Assembly (NCBI GenBank): GCA_028822445.1
Contig: JAPKDQ010000001.1
Location: 124,001 to 188,000 of the forward strand
Source: Rhodospirillaceae bacterium
GTDB taxonomy: Bacteria > Pseudomonadota > Alphaproteobacteria > Rhodospirillales > Rhodospirillaceae
Length of the DNA: 64,000 nt
Direction: 5' to 3'
Shown here: positions 43,010-51,753 of the stretch, one piece after another
Layout of the letters: every line of letters starts with the position of its first letter
Numbering within the stretch: the stretch's first letter is position 1
Position numbers and translations under genes: made by a program
The notes under the pieces: generated by a model
Seen by the model: the letters and a program-made list of their open reading frames with translations, nothing else
Databases searched by the model: none
Told to the model about the DNA's origin: nothing

Positions 43010-43996
43010 TTAGCGAAAAGGATCTGGTTGAGCGAGGTAGTCTCTGATGGTGATGTTGACACCCTCTTCCAAAGAGGTAAATGAATCCTTGAAGCCTGCC
43101 GCCCGCAGTCGGGTGAGGTCGGCTTGGGTGAAGTACTGATAATGTTCACGCAATGCCTGAGGTGTGTCGCGCCACTTCGGTTGGAACTCCTGGTTACAGG
43201 CCTGGTGAACAGCGCGCGCTAAATCAAAAAAGGTTCGAGCGTTGCCGCTTCCGACATTGAACAACCCGGAAATGCGACTGTTACCTAACAGCCACCTGAT
43301 CACAGCGATGCAATCGTCGACATAAACAAAATCGCGTTTTTGTTCGCCATCTGCGAAGTCTGGATTGTGAGATCTGAATAGGGGGTAGGAGTCGCCACGG
43401 GACACGACCGGGTGCATCTGACTCACGACGCTTCCTTGCGTTCCTTTATGACGTTCGTTGGGCCCAAAGACGTTAAAGAAGCGCAGGCCGGCCCACTGTG
43501 GCGGCGTCGGTTTTCCTGCCTCAACCTGCTCAGCAACAAATTGATCAAACGCTAGCTTGCTTTCACCGTAGATGTTGAGTGGCTTGAGCTTAGCCATAGA
43601 CCTTCCCGACAGATCATCCTCAAACCCAAGTGTTCCGTCGCCGTAAACTGAGGCTGATGACGCATATATGAATGGTTTTTTATTGTCAGAGCACCAGGCC
43701 CAGAGTGTTTTGCTCAGGTCGACATTGACGGCGAATACTGCGTCTCGATCTGTCGCCGTGGTGGCTGTTTCTGCCCCGAGGTGAATGATGGCGTCAATGT
43801 CTAGGGTGTTGCCATCGAGATAGCATTGCATGTCCGAAGGCTTAATCCAGGTCACGCCCGACCTTTTGGTAACGTTTGCTTGTTTAATATCGTTATCGAC
43901 GACATCAATCGCCACGACAGACCCTGGGCTTGTAGCGTCGAGAACGGCTAATAAATTTGATCCGATAAATCCGGCCGCACCGGTTATGGCAAGCAT
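43010..43996 (-). CDS. hldD: ADP-L-glycero-D-manno-heptose 6-epimerase
   Basis: This 328-residue SDR-type epimerase makes the L,D-heptose donor for LPS inner core. The NADP motif GAAGFIGSNLL is at residues 6-16. The YGESKLAFDQF triad (Tyr-x3-Lys) is at about 139-149, and RFFNVFGPNERHKG marks the HldD group. The rest shows SGLFNVGSGNARTF. The start MLAITGAAGF has no extra N-terminal residues. It is 15 bases before lgt; an envelope-related operon is likely. Confidence 0.9.
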   Translation of the reverse strand: MLAITGAAGFIGSNLLAVLDATSPGSVVAIDVVDNDIKQANVTKRSGVTWIKPSDMQCYLDGNTLDIDAIIHLGAETATTATDRDAVFAVNVDLSKTLWAWCSDNKKPFIYASSASVYGDGTLGFEDDLSGRSMAKLKPLNIYGESKLAFDQFVAEQVEAGKPTPPQWAGLRFFNVFGPNERHKGTQGSVVSQMHPVVSRGDSYPLFRSHNPDFADGEQKRDFVYVDDCIAVIRWLLGNSRISGLFNVGSGNARTFFDLARAVHQACNQEFQPKWRDTPQALREHYQYFTQADLTRLRAAGFKDSFTSLEEGVNITIRDYLAQPDPFR

Positions 43997-44146
43997 AGGG
44001 GCCTCGTGTGATTGGCGGTGGTCCAGTTATGCCGGAACGGACAGGGTCGGGCAACGAAACAAAAAGACGTATCTTGTTGTCAGGGGCTTGAAGCTTAGGT
44101 GAAGCGAGCCGATATTAATTGTAGGTAGTAGCCACGGAGCAGTCCT

Positions 44147-44458
44147 ATGCAAAGTCAGAAACGAATCTTTGATGATATCGCGAAAGTTGCCGGTGGAGCA
44201 CTCGGTGCTCTTGGCAGTCTTAAGCAGGAAATCGAAAGCCTTCTTAAGCAGCGCATGGACCGGTTTGTGGCAGACCATGACCTTGTGAGTCGTGAAGAAT
44301 TTGAAGCCGTCAAAGCGATGGCGTCAGAGGCGAGGGCCGAACAGGAAAGGCTGCTGGCCAGGGTGGTGGAATTTGAAGCGGCTGCAAAACCTAAATCGGC
44401 CAAGTCCACGACACCCAAACGGAATAGAAAGGCCAAAGCTGCGACATCACCGTCATAG
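44147..44458 (+). CDS. UbiK-family accessory factor
   Basis: This 103-residue BMFP-domain protein has a helical coiled-coil (about residues 20-80; LLKQRMDRF, LVSREEFEAVKAMA) and a Lys-rich tail (KSTTPKRNRKAKAA). UbiK (YqiC) helps ubiquinone synthesis in proteobacteria by aiding the Ubi enzyme complex. GGAG precedes the ATG. It stands alone between the hldD promoter region and a YbjN-like gene, which starts 213 bases on; nothing else is seen in that space. Confidence 0.85.
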   Translation: MQSQKRIFDDIAKVAGGALGALGSLKQEIESLLKQRMDRFVADHDLVSREEFEAVKAMASEARAEQERLLARVVEFEAAAKPKSAKSTTPKRNRKAKAATSPS

Positions 44459-44671
44459 AAACCTCTAGCCCAATCCGCGGCCTAACGTATTCAACCTTTT
44501 TAAAGACGAATGTTTCTACGGCGTTTTATAGCGAATAAGAAAAACTTCGCGACCCATAAAAATACTAGCATTAGTTATTGCCGCCCCTAAGAACCTACTA
44601 TATCTTGAATTTCAGGTCACGAATTAGGTCGGCTAAAATGATGCTGGGCCCGGGGAAATTGAGGGGAATAA

Positions 44672-45172
44672 ATGCGCACCACTACCGTCAGCCGAGAACC
44701 CACGGCAGACAACCCACTTGATTGCATTGAAGAAGTAATCAGCGTCAAAGATTGGGTTTTTGATCGGCGTAGTGATGAAGAAATGGCGGTGGAAGCACCA
44801 GGGACTTGGTGTGACTTCGGATTATTTTTTGCCTGGTCACAAGAATTAGATGCTCTGCATTTCTCATGCGCCTTAGACATGCGTGTTCAGCCAAAAATCA
44901 TGAGCAATATTTACGAGTTGATTGCAAAGCTGAATGAACGATTGTGGACTGGCCATTTCGCCATCTGGGTGGAAGAAGGAATTCCGATGTTCCGGCATAC
45001 TATCCACTGTAATGATGGGCGTATTGATGCAGCCCATATTGATGAGCTAGTTGATTTGGCCCGCAGCGAATGCGAACGGTACTACCCAGCCTTTCAGTTT
45101 GTGATTTGGGGTGGACGAACGCCGGACGATGCGATTGCTTGCGCTTTGCTGGATACAGTCGGCGAAGCTTAA
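44672..45172 (+). CDS. YbjN-domain protein
   Basis: This 166-residue cytoplasmic protein has the YbjN fold pattern: an N-terminal DCIEEVISVKDWVFDRRSDEE, here at residues 14-34, then LFFAWSQELDALHFSCALDM and LNERLWTGHFAIWVEEGIPMF, with a last helix (ELVDLARSECERYYPAFQFV). YbjN proteins look like type III secretion chaperones and affect motility and stress in E. coli; the function here is unknown. GAGGGG provides the ribosome site. A strong terminator follows 28 bases after the stop. Confidence 0.85.
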   Translation: MRTTTVSREPTADNPLDCIEEVISVKDWVFDRRSDEEMAVEAPGTWCDFGLFFAWSQELDALHFSCALDMRVQPKIMSNIYELIAKLNERLWTGHFAIWVEEGIPMFRHTIHCNDGRIDAAHIDELVDLARSECERYYPAFQFVIWGGRTPDDAIACALLDTVGEA

Positions 45173-45200
45173 GGCGCTATACAGCGATAAATCGAATCCA

Positions 45201-45230
45201 GAGGTGGCTGCATGGCCGCCTCTTTGTGTT
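45201..45230 (+). terminator. Terminator of the ybjN-like gene
   Basis: GAGGTGGC (45201-45208) pairs with GCCGCCTC (45215-45222) around TGCATG, with one G-T pair in eight, and TTTGTGTT follows. The ATG inside its loop could be mistaken for the proC start, but the hairpin makes that unlikely. Confidence 0.65.
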
Positions 45231-45241
45231 ATGGTCTCCAA

Positions 45242-46066
45242 ATGATTGAAGGAACCATACTTCTCGTCGGATGTGGCAAAATGGGCGGTGCGCTGCTTAA
45301 GGGCTGGTTTGCCCAAGGGCTTAGTCCAGTGGATGTGATGATTGTGGAACCGGCTGGCCGCGCTGGTGTCGAAAGCGCCAAAGAGCATCCTGCACTTAGT
45401 GTTCTATCTGATGCTTCCGAGCTACCAAGCGATTTCACACCTGATGCGGTGGTCTTCGCCGTCAAGCCGCAAGCAGCGCCGGAGGTTATACCTGCCTATG
45501 CGAGGTTTGCGGAAGGAGGCACGGTGTATTTGTCCATTATTGCCGGTTTACCGAGTGGTCGACTTCAAGGTTTTCTGGGTCCTGACGCGGCCATCGTCAG
45601 AGCTATGCCTAATACCCCTGCCGCGATTGGGCGCGGCATGAGTGTATTGTATGCTGTCGATTCTGTCGGCCCATCACAAAAACGCGTCTGTAAAGTTCTA
45701 ATGGCTGCCGCTGGGCAAACCGCCTGGATCACTGATGAAGCTGATATGGATGCGGTCACAGCAGTATCTGGTAGCGGGCCCGCATATGTTTTCTTTCTGG
45801 CGGAGGCTTTGACGGAGGCAGGTATTGCTGAGGGTTTAGAGCCTGCGTTAGCAGTTCAGCTCGCAACGGCGACTGTCTCAGGTGCTGGGGCTTTGCTCGA
45901 TGCAGGACCACAGCCTGCGGATGTTCTGCGTAAGAACGTGACCAGCCCCGGTGGCACAACCGAAGCCGCACTTAAGGTGTTGATGGCCGAGGATGGGATG
46001 ATTCAGCTATTAAAGCTTGCGGTTAAGGCTGCTGCTGTAAGATCGCGAGAACTGGCACGCTCCTAA
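45242..46066 (+). CDS. proC: Pyrroline-5-carboxylate reductase
   Basis: This 274-residue enzyme makes L-proline from pyrroline-5-carboxylate with NAD(P)H. The start at ATG 45242 gives MIEGTILLVGCGKMGGALL, in keeping with the family's very early Rossmann motif; an upstream ATG at 45212 lies in a terminator loop and is rejected. The cofactor motif GCGKMGGAL is at residues 10-18. The C-terminal signature reads LRKNVTSPGGTTEAALKVL (about residues 232-250), which is the ProC pattern. It is followed by a TetR gene 29 bases on. Confidence 0.93.
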   Translation: MIEGTILLVGCGKMGGALLKGWFAQGLSPVDVMIVEPAGRAGVESAKEHPALSVLSDASELPSDFTPDAVVFAVKPQAAPEVIPAYARFAEGGTVYLSIIAGLPSGRLQGFLGPDAAIVRAMPNTPAAIGRGMSVLYAVDSVGPSQKRVCKVLMAAAGQTAWITDEADMDAVTAVSGSGPAYVFFLAEALTEAGIAEGLEPALAVQLATATVSGAGALLDAGPQPADVLRKNVTSPGGTTEAALKVLMAEDGMIQLLKLAVKAAAVRSRELARS

Positions 46067-46095
46067 CCTCGTGTGACAAATAAAGGCGTAGGCAC

Positions 46096-46734
46096 ATGGC
46101 AGCGAAGAAAGCGACAAAAGGGAAGGCGGCGCGTAAGAGTAAACCGCCTATCGCGGATGGTATTGTTGACGCCAGTGTAGAAATTGCCGCTGAAAAGGGT
46201 TGGCATGGCGTGAGTTTGGCCGAGGTCGCCGACGCGATAGGAGAGCCGCTTGGTGCCATCGTTGCTGTTTACCCGACGACCGACCGCATTGCGTCAGTCT
46301 TGTTTCATCGAATTGACCAGCGTGTCTTGTCTCAGGTTCAGTCTGTCGATGTATCCGAAACACCAAAGGATCGATTATTTGAGATTCTGATGATGCGGTT
46401 TGATGCATTGCAGGAACAGCGCACGCTCTATGTTTCAATAATTCATCATATGAGACAGCGGCCCGCGGCTTTGATCCTACGGGCCCCAGCCGTGGCGCAC
46501 TCAATGGCGTTAATGCTCATCGCGTCTGGCATCGAAGTCACCAGTCTATTTGGCATGGCTCGCACCCATATTCTTGCTGTCGCCTACGGCGCCCTTCTAA
46601 GAACCTGGCTCAAAGACGACAGTTTAGATATGTCGCAAACTATGTCTGCAGTAGATAAGATTTTAAACGGTCTGGAATCCGCGCAGCGGATGGTTTGTCG
46701 CTCTCGGTCGGGAGAAAAAGGCGGTGAAGATTAA
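46096..46734 (+). CDS. TetR-family transcriptional regulator
   Basis: This 212-residue protein has a Lys/Arg-rich N-terminus (KKATKGKAARKSKPP), then a TetR helix-turn-helix (DASVEIAAEKGWHGVSLAEVAD at about residues 25-46 and continuing to YPTTDRIASVLF). The C-terminal all-helical domain is the ligand and dimer part and is not characteristic. A resemblance to the COQ9 N-terminal fold is possible, but no COQ9 C-terminal signature was seen. The target is unknown. It converges on the histidine kinase gene with 14 bases between. Confidence 0.75.
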   Translation: MAAKKATKGKAARKSKPPIADGIVDASVEIAAEKGWHGVSLAEVADAIGEPLGAIVAVYPTTDRIASVLFHRIDQRVLSQVQSVDVSETPKDRLFEILMMRFDALQEQRTLYVSIIHHMRQRPAALILRAPAVAHSMALMLIASGIEVTSLFGMARTHILAVAYGALLRTWLKDDSLDMSQTMSAVDKILNGLESAQRMVCRSRSGEKGGED

Positions 46735-46748
46735 ATGGAAGCGTGAGT

Positions 46749-48131
46749 TTAAAGGGGAAGGCGTACAGTTGAGCGCAGTCCGCCAATCGGGCTATCACTG
46801 AGTAAGACCTCACCACCTAAGCTGCGTGCAACATCCCGGGCAATTGTCATGCCTAACCCGACGCCGCCTGTTTGAGGGTTGCGGGATGCATCGATGCGAT
46901 AAAAGGCTTTGAAGACATTCTCTCTCTGCTCTTTCGGAATACCAGTGCCATTATCGTCGATGTATATTTCGACATGGGCCCTCATTCTCTTTGCGGAGAC
47001 ATCGACCTGAGACCCATACCGTGTCGCGTTGCTAATTAAATTAGCGAGGCACCGTCTAAGGGCTAAGGGCCTAGTTGAGATCGGTTCGCCCAGATCGTCG
47101 AGACTTAGATTGATGGCCAGTTGATTGCGCTGAAATTGTCTGTGGACATCATGGAGTAAGGTTTGAAGGCTTGTCGACTGTGGTGATTCATCGCCTTCCC
47201 CGCGTGCAAAAGCCAAGTAGCCATTCAGCATGCGCTCCATTTCATCGATATCTTCTTTGATGTCTTCGATGTCTTTGGGCTCAGCGCCATCTAGCATTTC
47301 CACTTGCAGTCGCAGGCGTGTGAGGGGTGTTCTAAGGTCATGCGACACGCCCGCCAGCATTTCCGTTCGCTGATCAATTTGCCGCTGAATGCGGTTACGC
47401 ATAGCCGTAAACGCCCATGCTGCCTGTCGCACTTCTCTGGCACCTTCGGGTTTAAAGTTCGGAACATCGAGGCCTTTACCGAAGCTCTCTGTAGCCCGCG
47501 CCAATCTCCGCACCGCCCTGACCTGTACGTTGAGGAAAAGGGCGGCAACACCGAATAGCAGTAGGGATGACCCTACCATCCAAAAAACGAAAACATACGT
47601 GGTGGAGCTGAAAAGCCGTTTTCTTGGCGCCAGAACATGCAGTATGCCGTCCGGCAACTGCATATTGATCTCGATCTGTCTCTCTGATCTCTTAAAATCG
47701 ATGGTAAACGGCCGCTTTAATTCTCGCCAGAGTTCCCGGGTTAGAACGTCGGGGAAGGGTCCCCCTGCATCAATGGTTTCGACGGCACGCAACGCTGCAT
47801 CCGCTTCAAAGGAGATATCTAACTGCATCGTTTGGCGGGCGGCATCCTGTATCCATTGAAAATCTTCTGGTGTTGTATTGTCGCGCATGTAGATGCGGAT
47901 GTGAGATATGTCCCCGGCTAATCCTTGAGCAAGGCGGCGGGAGAGCGTTTCCCAGTGATTGTCGTAAAAGATGAACGTCGAGATTATTTGCACAAGAATC
48001 AAAGGAACAAGAATAATCATCGCAGAGCGACCCATGAGTGTCGCGGGGAGCCATTTACTCCAGCCCGAATCCTGCAACCAACCGGAAACTCGGTCTGCCA
48101 TCGACATGACTGAGAATGTGCGTTTTGTCAT
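46749..48131 (-). CDS. EnvZ-like sensor histidine kinase
   Basis: This 460-residue inner-membrane kinase has two helices (MIILVPLILVQIISTFIFY at about residues 38-56, and about 182-205) enclosing a periplasmic sensor of about 125 residues, then HAMP and the HisKA domain with GVSHDLRTPLTRLRLQVE (phospho-His, about residue 265), N-box NLISNATRYG, G1 DDNGTGIPKEQ and G2 GGVGLGMTIA. It is an EnvZ-type kinase and should phosphorylate the regulator encoded 14 bases upstream on the same strand. The signal is unknown. Confidence 0.92.
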   Translation of the reverse strand: MTKRTFSVMSMADRVSGWLQDSGWSKWLPATLMGRSAMIILVPLILVQIISTFIFYDNHWETLSRRLAQGLAGDISHIRIYMRDNTTPEDFQWIQDAARQTMQLDISFEADAALRAVETIDAGGPFPDVLTRELWRELKRPFTIDFKRSERQIEINMQLPDGILHVLAPRKRLFSSTTYVFVFWMVGSSLLLFGVAALFLNVQVRAVRRLARATESFGKGLDVPNFKPEGAREVRQAAWAFTAMRNRIQRQIDQRTEMLAGVSHDLRTPLTRLRLQVEMLDGAEPKDIEDIKEDIDEMERMLNGYLAFARGEGDESPQSTSLQTLLHDVHRQFQRNQLAINLSLDDLGEPISTRPLALRRCLANLISNATRYGSQVDVSAKRMRAHVEIYIDDNGTGIPKEQRENVFKAFYRIDASRNPQTGGVGLGMTIARDVARSLGGEVLLSDSPIGGLRSTVRLPL

Positions 48132-48145
48132 TTCACACTCATCCG

Positions 48146-48847
48146 TTAGTCAGTCCGCAATAGGTAGCCTGTTCCACGAACCGTTTGCAGGTAACGAGGT
48201 TGTCGAGGGTCGCTCTCGATCTTGCGCCGCAACCTCGTGACTTGCACATCAATTGTTCTTGGGTTCGCTTGACCACTCTCGTCGTTACTTAATTTATTAC
48301 GTTGCACCGGCATGTTAGCATTCATGGCCAGGGTCCGAAGGAGGATGGCTTCAGCTGATGTGAGGTGCACCCTGGCTCCGTTTCTAATCAGAGTATTCCG
48401 CGCTATATCATACCGGCATTCACCAAAGCTGAGTTCATGCTGGCTATCGTCAGGCGGCGGGGGTGTCCGCCTAAGAATTGCATTAACCCTTAATATCAGC
48501 TCCCGCGGTTCGAATGGCTTACCCATGTAGTCGTCTACACCGCGCTCTAGGCCTTGAATCCGGTATTCGGCTTCACCCATAGCAGTGAGCATGAGTATCG
48601 GAATGTCGTTTGTTTCTCGTATGGAGCCCGCAAAACTCATGCCGTCTTCGCCCGGCATCATGACGTCCAAAATAATAAGATCAAATTGTATTGACTCCAT
48701 GTGACGGCGCCCATCCTTGGCGGATGGCGCTCCCGTTACAAGAAATCCTTGTTCTTTCAGGTACTTCTGGATGAGTCGCCGTAGGCGCGTATCATCGTCG
48801 ACGACAAGAATGTGGGCTAGAGTTCCGTTGTTTTTCACGCCCGTCAT
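48146..48847 (-). CDS. OmpR-family response regulator
   Basis: This 233-residue regulator has a receiver domain (acidic pair VVDDDTRLRR, phospho-Asp in LIILDVMMPGEDG at about residue 58, Lys in GKPFEPRELILRV) and a C-terminal winged helix of OmpR type (about 135-233; SAEAILLRTLA, RTIDVQVTRLRRKIESDP). It is the partner of the EnvZ-like kinase and starts three bases after the MarR gene stop, so MarR, regulator and kinase form one unit. Its targets are unknown. Confidence 0.93.
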   Translation of the reverse strand: MTGVKNNGTLAHILVVDDDTRLRRLIQKYLKEQGFLVTGAPSAKDGRRHMESIQFDLIILDVMMPGEDGMSFAGSIRETNDIPILMLTAMGEAEYRIQGLERGVDDYMGKPFEPRELILRVNAILRRTPPPPDDSQHELSFGECRYDIARNTLIRNGARVHLTSAEAILLRTLAMNANMPVQRNKLSNDESGQANPRTIDVQVTRLRRKIESDPRQPRYLQTVRGTGYLLRTD

Positions 48848-48849
48848 GC

Positions 48850-49359
48850 TCAGCCCTGATCTTTCTCGTCTTTGAATCGCCGCTGGGCTGAGGCTTCCAT
48901 TATGCCCAGCATGACTTTTCGGAAACCTTCCACGGCGTCGGCCCCAGCATCTTTATATGCAGTCGCGATTCTAGCGCGTTGCTCGATTGTTAGGAGCCGC
49001 TCCAGCTCTTTTCCTTTGGCGGTGAGCGTCAACAGGCGTTGTCGTCTATCAGAGGTGCCTGGCTTCTGGTCGATGTAACCTTCGTCGACCAACTGCCGTA
49101 AAACGCGGCTCAAGCTTTGCTTGGTGATCGATAGAATGTCTAAGAGATCGCTGACACTCATGCTGGGGTATTGCCCGACAAAATAGATGACCCTGTGGTG
49201 AGCGCGCCCGAAGGACTGCTTGGCTAATATAGTATCAGCCTCAGCTGTGAAGTCCCTGTATGCGAAGAACAGGAGCTCAATGCCTTGTCTCAGGTCCTCA
49301 TCCCTCAGGAAGAGTAGTTTCGTGCCGGGTTTGGTTTCGACCATAGTTCTGCGTCGCAT
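48850..49359 (-). CDS. MarR-family transcriptional regulator
   Basis: This 169-residue protein has the MarR winged helix: YPSMSVSDLLDILSITKQSL and LRQLVDEGYIDQKPG, then the wing DRRQRLLTLTAKG (about residues 110-122). Long helices at both ends serve dimerisation. The start is uncertain between ATG 49359 and ATG 49344; neither has a clear ribosome site. Divergent from ilvE, with an AT-rich palindrome in between that could be its operator. It heads the MarR-regulator-kinase run. Confidence 0.88.
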   Translation of the reverse strand: MRRRTMVETKPGTKLLFLRDEDLRQGIELLFFAYRDFTAEADTILAKQSFGRAHHRVIYFVGQYPSMSVSDLLDILSITKQSLSRVLRQLVDEGYIDQKPGTSDRRQRLLTLTAKGKELERLLTIEQRARIATAYKDAGADAVEGFRKVMLGIMEASAQRRFKDEKDQG

Positions 49360-49376
49360 CGCCTGGGGTTGAGGTC

Positions 49377-49432
49377 AACGTAATATATAATACGTCAGTA
49401 ATAATGACATATATTATGTAGGATGTTACGTT
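49377..49432. promoter_or_regulatory. Nested palindrome between the MarR gene and ilvE
   Basis: The 56-base AT-rich stretch has outer arms AACGTAA (49377-49383) and TTACGTT (49426-49432) and inner inverted parts built from TAATATATAA, CGTCA, TGACA and ATATATTATG. MarR proteins bind such AT-rich dyads, so this is the likely operator and promoter region for both divergent genes. The symmetry is imperfect. Confidence 0.5.
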
Positions 49433-49502
49433 ATAGCTCAGCTGTAATTAACAATGTGTATTCAACAGGCTTTCAGCTTTACCTTTCAGGAAAATACAGA
49501 CC

Positions 49503-50381
49503 ATGTCTAAGCAGTCCTTTGAAGATCGAGACGGATATATCTGGTTTAACGGAGAGCTCCAGCCGTGGCGCGGGGCTCAACTTCATGTTCTTACGCACGC
49601 GCTACATTATGCATCCTCTGTATTCGAGGGTGAGCGAATTTACAACGGTAAGATTTTTAAGCTCGAAGAGCACACAGACCGTCTTTTCTATTCAGCTGAG
49701 ACCCTGGATATGAAAATTCCTTATAGTAAGGATGAGATCAATGAGGCTTGCCTGGAGGCCATGCGGGCGAATGAGATCATGGATGGGTATGTCCGTCCGA
49801 TCGCTTGGCGTGGTAGTGAACTCATGGGGATCACGGCACAGGGATCAAAGGTCAATGTCGCCATCTCTGTGTGGCGATGGCCGTCCTACTTCTCACCTGA
49901 AGCAAGGCTCAAGGGCCTAAAGCTCGATCTGTCTGAATGGAGACGGCCGTCACCAGAAACGGCGCCGGTGTTTGCCAAAGCGGCCGGCCTCTACATGATT
50001 TGCACACTATCCAAGCACGCAGCCGAACGAAAAGGGCTCGATGATTCCTTGCTTCTAGATTGGCGAGGCCAAATTGCGGAGGCAACGGGAGCCAACATCT
50101 TTTTTGTGATGGATGGCAGATTGCACACGCCAATACCTGATTGCTTTTTAGATGGCATCACGCGGAGAACGGTCATCGGCTTGGCCAAAGAGCGCAACTA
50201 TGAGGTCATAGAACGAGCAATTATGCCGGCAGAGATGGAGCATGCCGACGAATGCTTCCTGACGGGCACGGCTGCAGAAGTGACCCCTGTGGCCTCAATT
50301 AGTCAGTACCAGTTTCAGCCTGGTGAAGTATGCCGCACCCTGATGGATGCTTATGACGTCACCGTTGGCAAGACGGCGTAA
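49503..50381 (+). CDS. ilvE: Branched-chain amino acid aminotransferase
   Basis: This 292-residue PLP enzyme of fold type IV exchanges amino groups between branched-chain amino acids and 2-oxoglutarate. N-terminal HVLTHALHYASSVFEGERIY (about residues 31-50) forms part of the active site. The PLP Lys is expected in VFAKAAGLYMI (about 158-168), and LLLDWRGQIAEATGANIFFV (about 183-202) is the class IV signature with the Glu that grips PLP. C-terminal EMEHADECFLTGTAAEVTPV follows. It is divergent from the MarR gene and converges on moaE. Confidence 0.94.
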   Translation: MSKQSFEDRDGYIWFNGELQPWRGAQLHVLTHALHYASSVFEGERIYNGKIFKLEEHTDRLFYSAETLDMKIPYSKDEINEACLEAMRANEIMDGYVRPIAWRGSELMGITAQGSKVNVAISVWRWPSYFSPEARLKGLKLDLSEWRRPSPETAPVFAKAAGLYMICTLSKHAAERKGLDDSLLLDWRGQIAEATGANIFFVMDGRLHTPIPDCFLDGITRRTVIGLAKERNYEVIERAIMPAEMEHADECFLTGTAAEVTPVASISQYQFQPGEVCRTLMDAYDVTVGKTA

Positions 50382-50398
50382 GCGGAGACCAGTGCCGC

Positions 50399-50866
50399 CT
50401 AGTCGTCAGAGGTCCAGCGTGAGGCACGATCATCATCACTCGTCTTTGCGTCGACCCAAGATGTATCTGTTCCCGCGCGCTCTCGTTTCCAAAATGGGGC
50501 TTGGGTTTTTAACCAGTCCATAATGAACTCACAAGCGGCGAAGGCATCGGCCCTATGGGCCGAGGCTGTAAACACCATCACGATAGCATCGCCCGGTTTC
50601 ATGGGGCCGTATCGATGAATGACTGAAGCATCGTCCAGGGGCCAACGCGCGCGCGCGGCCGAACAAATACGACCTAGTTCTTTCTCCGTCATCCCAGGAT
50701 AGTGCTCGAGCTCAAGAACTGAAATTTTCTGGTCTGTGTCGTCTTGGAAGTCGCGTACCTGCCCTATGAAGCTTGCAACACCGCCAGAATTTGAATTGCG
50801 GTCCAGAAAGAGGTTGGTCTCTGCACCTGGATCAAAGGGTTTTTTCTGTACCCGAATCACATTCAT
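50399..50866 (-). CDS. moaE: Molybdopterin synthase catalytic subunit
   Basis: This 155-residue protein converts precursor Z (cPMP) to molybdopterin with sulfur from MoaD. The family signature is seen: GGVASFIGQVRD (about residues 28-39), LELEHYPGMTEKEL, VIHRYGPMKPGDAIVMV (about 83-99) and HRADAFAACEFIMDWLK followed by FWKRE with the active-site Lys. A 30-residue polar tail follows. The start overlaps the moaD stop as ATGA. Confidence 0.95.
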   Translation of the reverse strand: MNVIRVQKKPFDPGAETNLFLDRNSNSGGVASFIGQVRDFQDDTDQKISVLELEHYPGMTEKELGRICSAARARWPLDDASVIHRYGPMKPGDAIVMVFTASAHRADAFAACEFIMDWLKTQAPFWKRERAGTDTSWVDAKTSDDDRASRWTSDD

Positions 50867-51120
50867 CCTCCAGTAACTGGCGGGAAGAACGCGATCTCTT
50901 TGGCATCATCAATTGCTGCATCGAAGGGACCGTGCACTTGATCGACCGCCACCCGAATTTGGCTCAGATCTGAAAAAGCTTCGGCGTGGGATGGGCTCTG
51001 CAACTTTAGCCAATCCACCAAGTCTGAAACGGTTCTAACGCTTTCAGGAGGGGAAAGGCTTTCCAGACCAACCCCAACTTTTTCTTTGACCCAAGCGAAG
51101 TAAAGTACCGTGACCGACAT
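50863..51120 (-). CDS. moaD: Molybdopterin synthase sulfur-carrier subunit
   Basis: This 85-residue ubiquitin-fold protein carries sulfur as a C-terminal thiocarboxylate. The start MSVTVLYFAWVKEKVG and the C-terminus AFFPPVTGG with the essential Gly-Gly are typical. Length matches MoaD. It sits between pgsA, six bases upstream, and moaE, in the uvrC-pgsA-moaD-moaE order usual in alphaproteobacteria. Confidence 0.95.
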   Translation of the reverse strand: MSVTVLYFAWVKEKVGVGLESLSPPESVRTVSDLVDWLKLQSPSHAEAFSDLSQIRVAVDQVHGPFDAAIDDAKEIAFFPPVTGG

Positions 51121-51125
51121 TTGCG

Positions 51126-51719
51126 TTACTCCGCTGACCCGGTTTTGTCGATATTGGTTATGCCGTCTGCCTCTAGCATGTGGACTACGCCCGCCTTCAG
51201 ATAGTCATACCCAGTTATCAATGTGAGGAGTGCTGCAAGCCAAAGACCGACTTCACCAATCATCTGGGCTGGAATCCAGGTCGAGGCATCCGTACCGATA
51301 ATCAGAAACCCAAGGGTAAACATCTGGAGGGTCGTCTTCCACTTGGCAAGTGTTGAAACTGGGATGCTCACCTGGGTTTGCGCCAGGAACTCGCGTAAGC
51401 CTGATACTAAGAGTTCGCGCATGAGAATGATCACGGCTGGCAGATAAGACCATGTCGACATGCGCTCAAACCCAACCAGCATCAGAAGCAGCGCCGCAAC
51501 TAACAATTTGTCAGCGATTGGATCGAGAAACCGGCCGAATGCGGATACTTGATTGCTCCGTCGCGCCAGATAGCCGTCAAAGAAGTCTGTAATGCCGGCC
51601 GCCGTGAAGAGGCCTAGCATGACCCAGCGTGTCGTTGGGCTATCCCAGTAAAACATGGCGATGACCAGTGGGATCACAAAGATGCGAGAGAGCGTAAGAA
51701 TATTGGGGAGGTTAAGCAC
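51126..51719 (-). CDS. pgsA: CDP-diacylglycerol-glycerol-3-phosphate phosphatidyltransferase
   Basis: This 197-residue integral membrane enzyme makes phosphatidylglycerophosphate. The CDP-alcohol phosphatidyltransferase motif DG-x2-AR-x8-G-x3-D-x3-D is complete in FFDGYLARRSNQVSAFGRFL and the next residues DPIAD (about residues 46-70). Membrane helices are seen at the start (RIFVIPLVIAMFYW), at WVMLGLFTAAGI, at LLVAALLLMLVGF and near the end. It follows uvrC by 34 bases and precedes moaD by six. Confidence 0.95.
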   Translation of the reverse strand: MLNLPNILTLSRIFVIPLVIAMFYWDSPTTRWVMLGLFTAAGITDFFDGYLARRSNQVSAFGRFLDPIADKLLVAALLLMLVGFERMSTWSYLPAVIILMRELLVSGLREFLAQTQVSIPVSTLAKWKTTLQMFTLGFLIIGTDASTWIPAQMIGEVGLWLAALLTLITGYDYLKAGVVHMLEADGITNIDKTGSAE

Positions 51720-51753
51720 GCGTTAGGTCCGTCTTTGTTCCGATGGGAGCAAT

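Noticed and set aside
45212-45241. Longer N-terminus for proC
   Set aside because: The upstream ATG is in the loop of a good terminator hairpin, and the extra residues precede the family's usual start.
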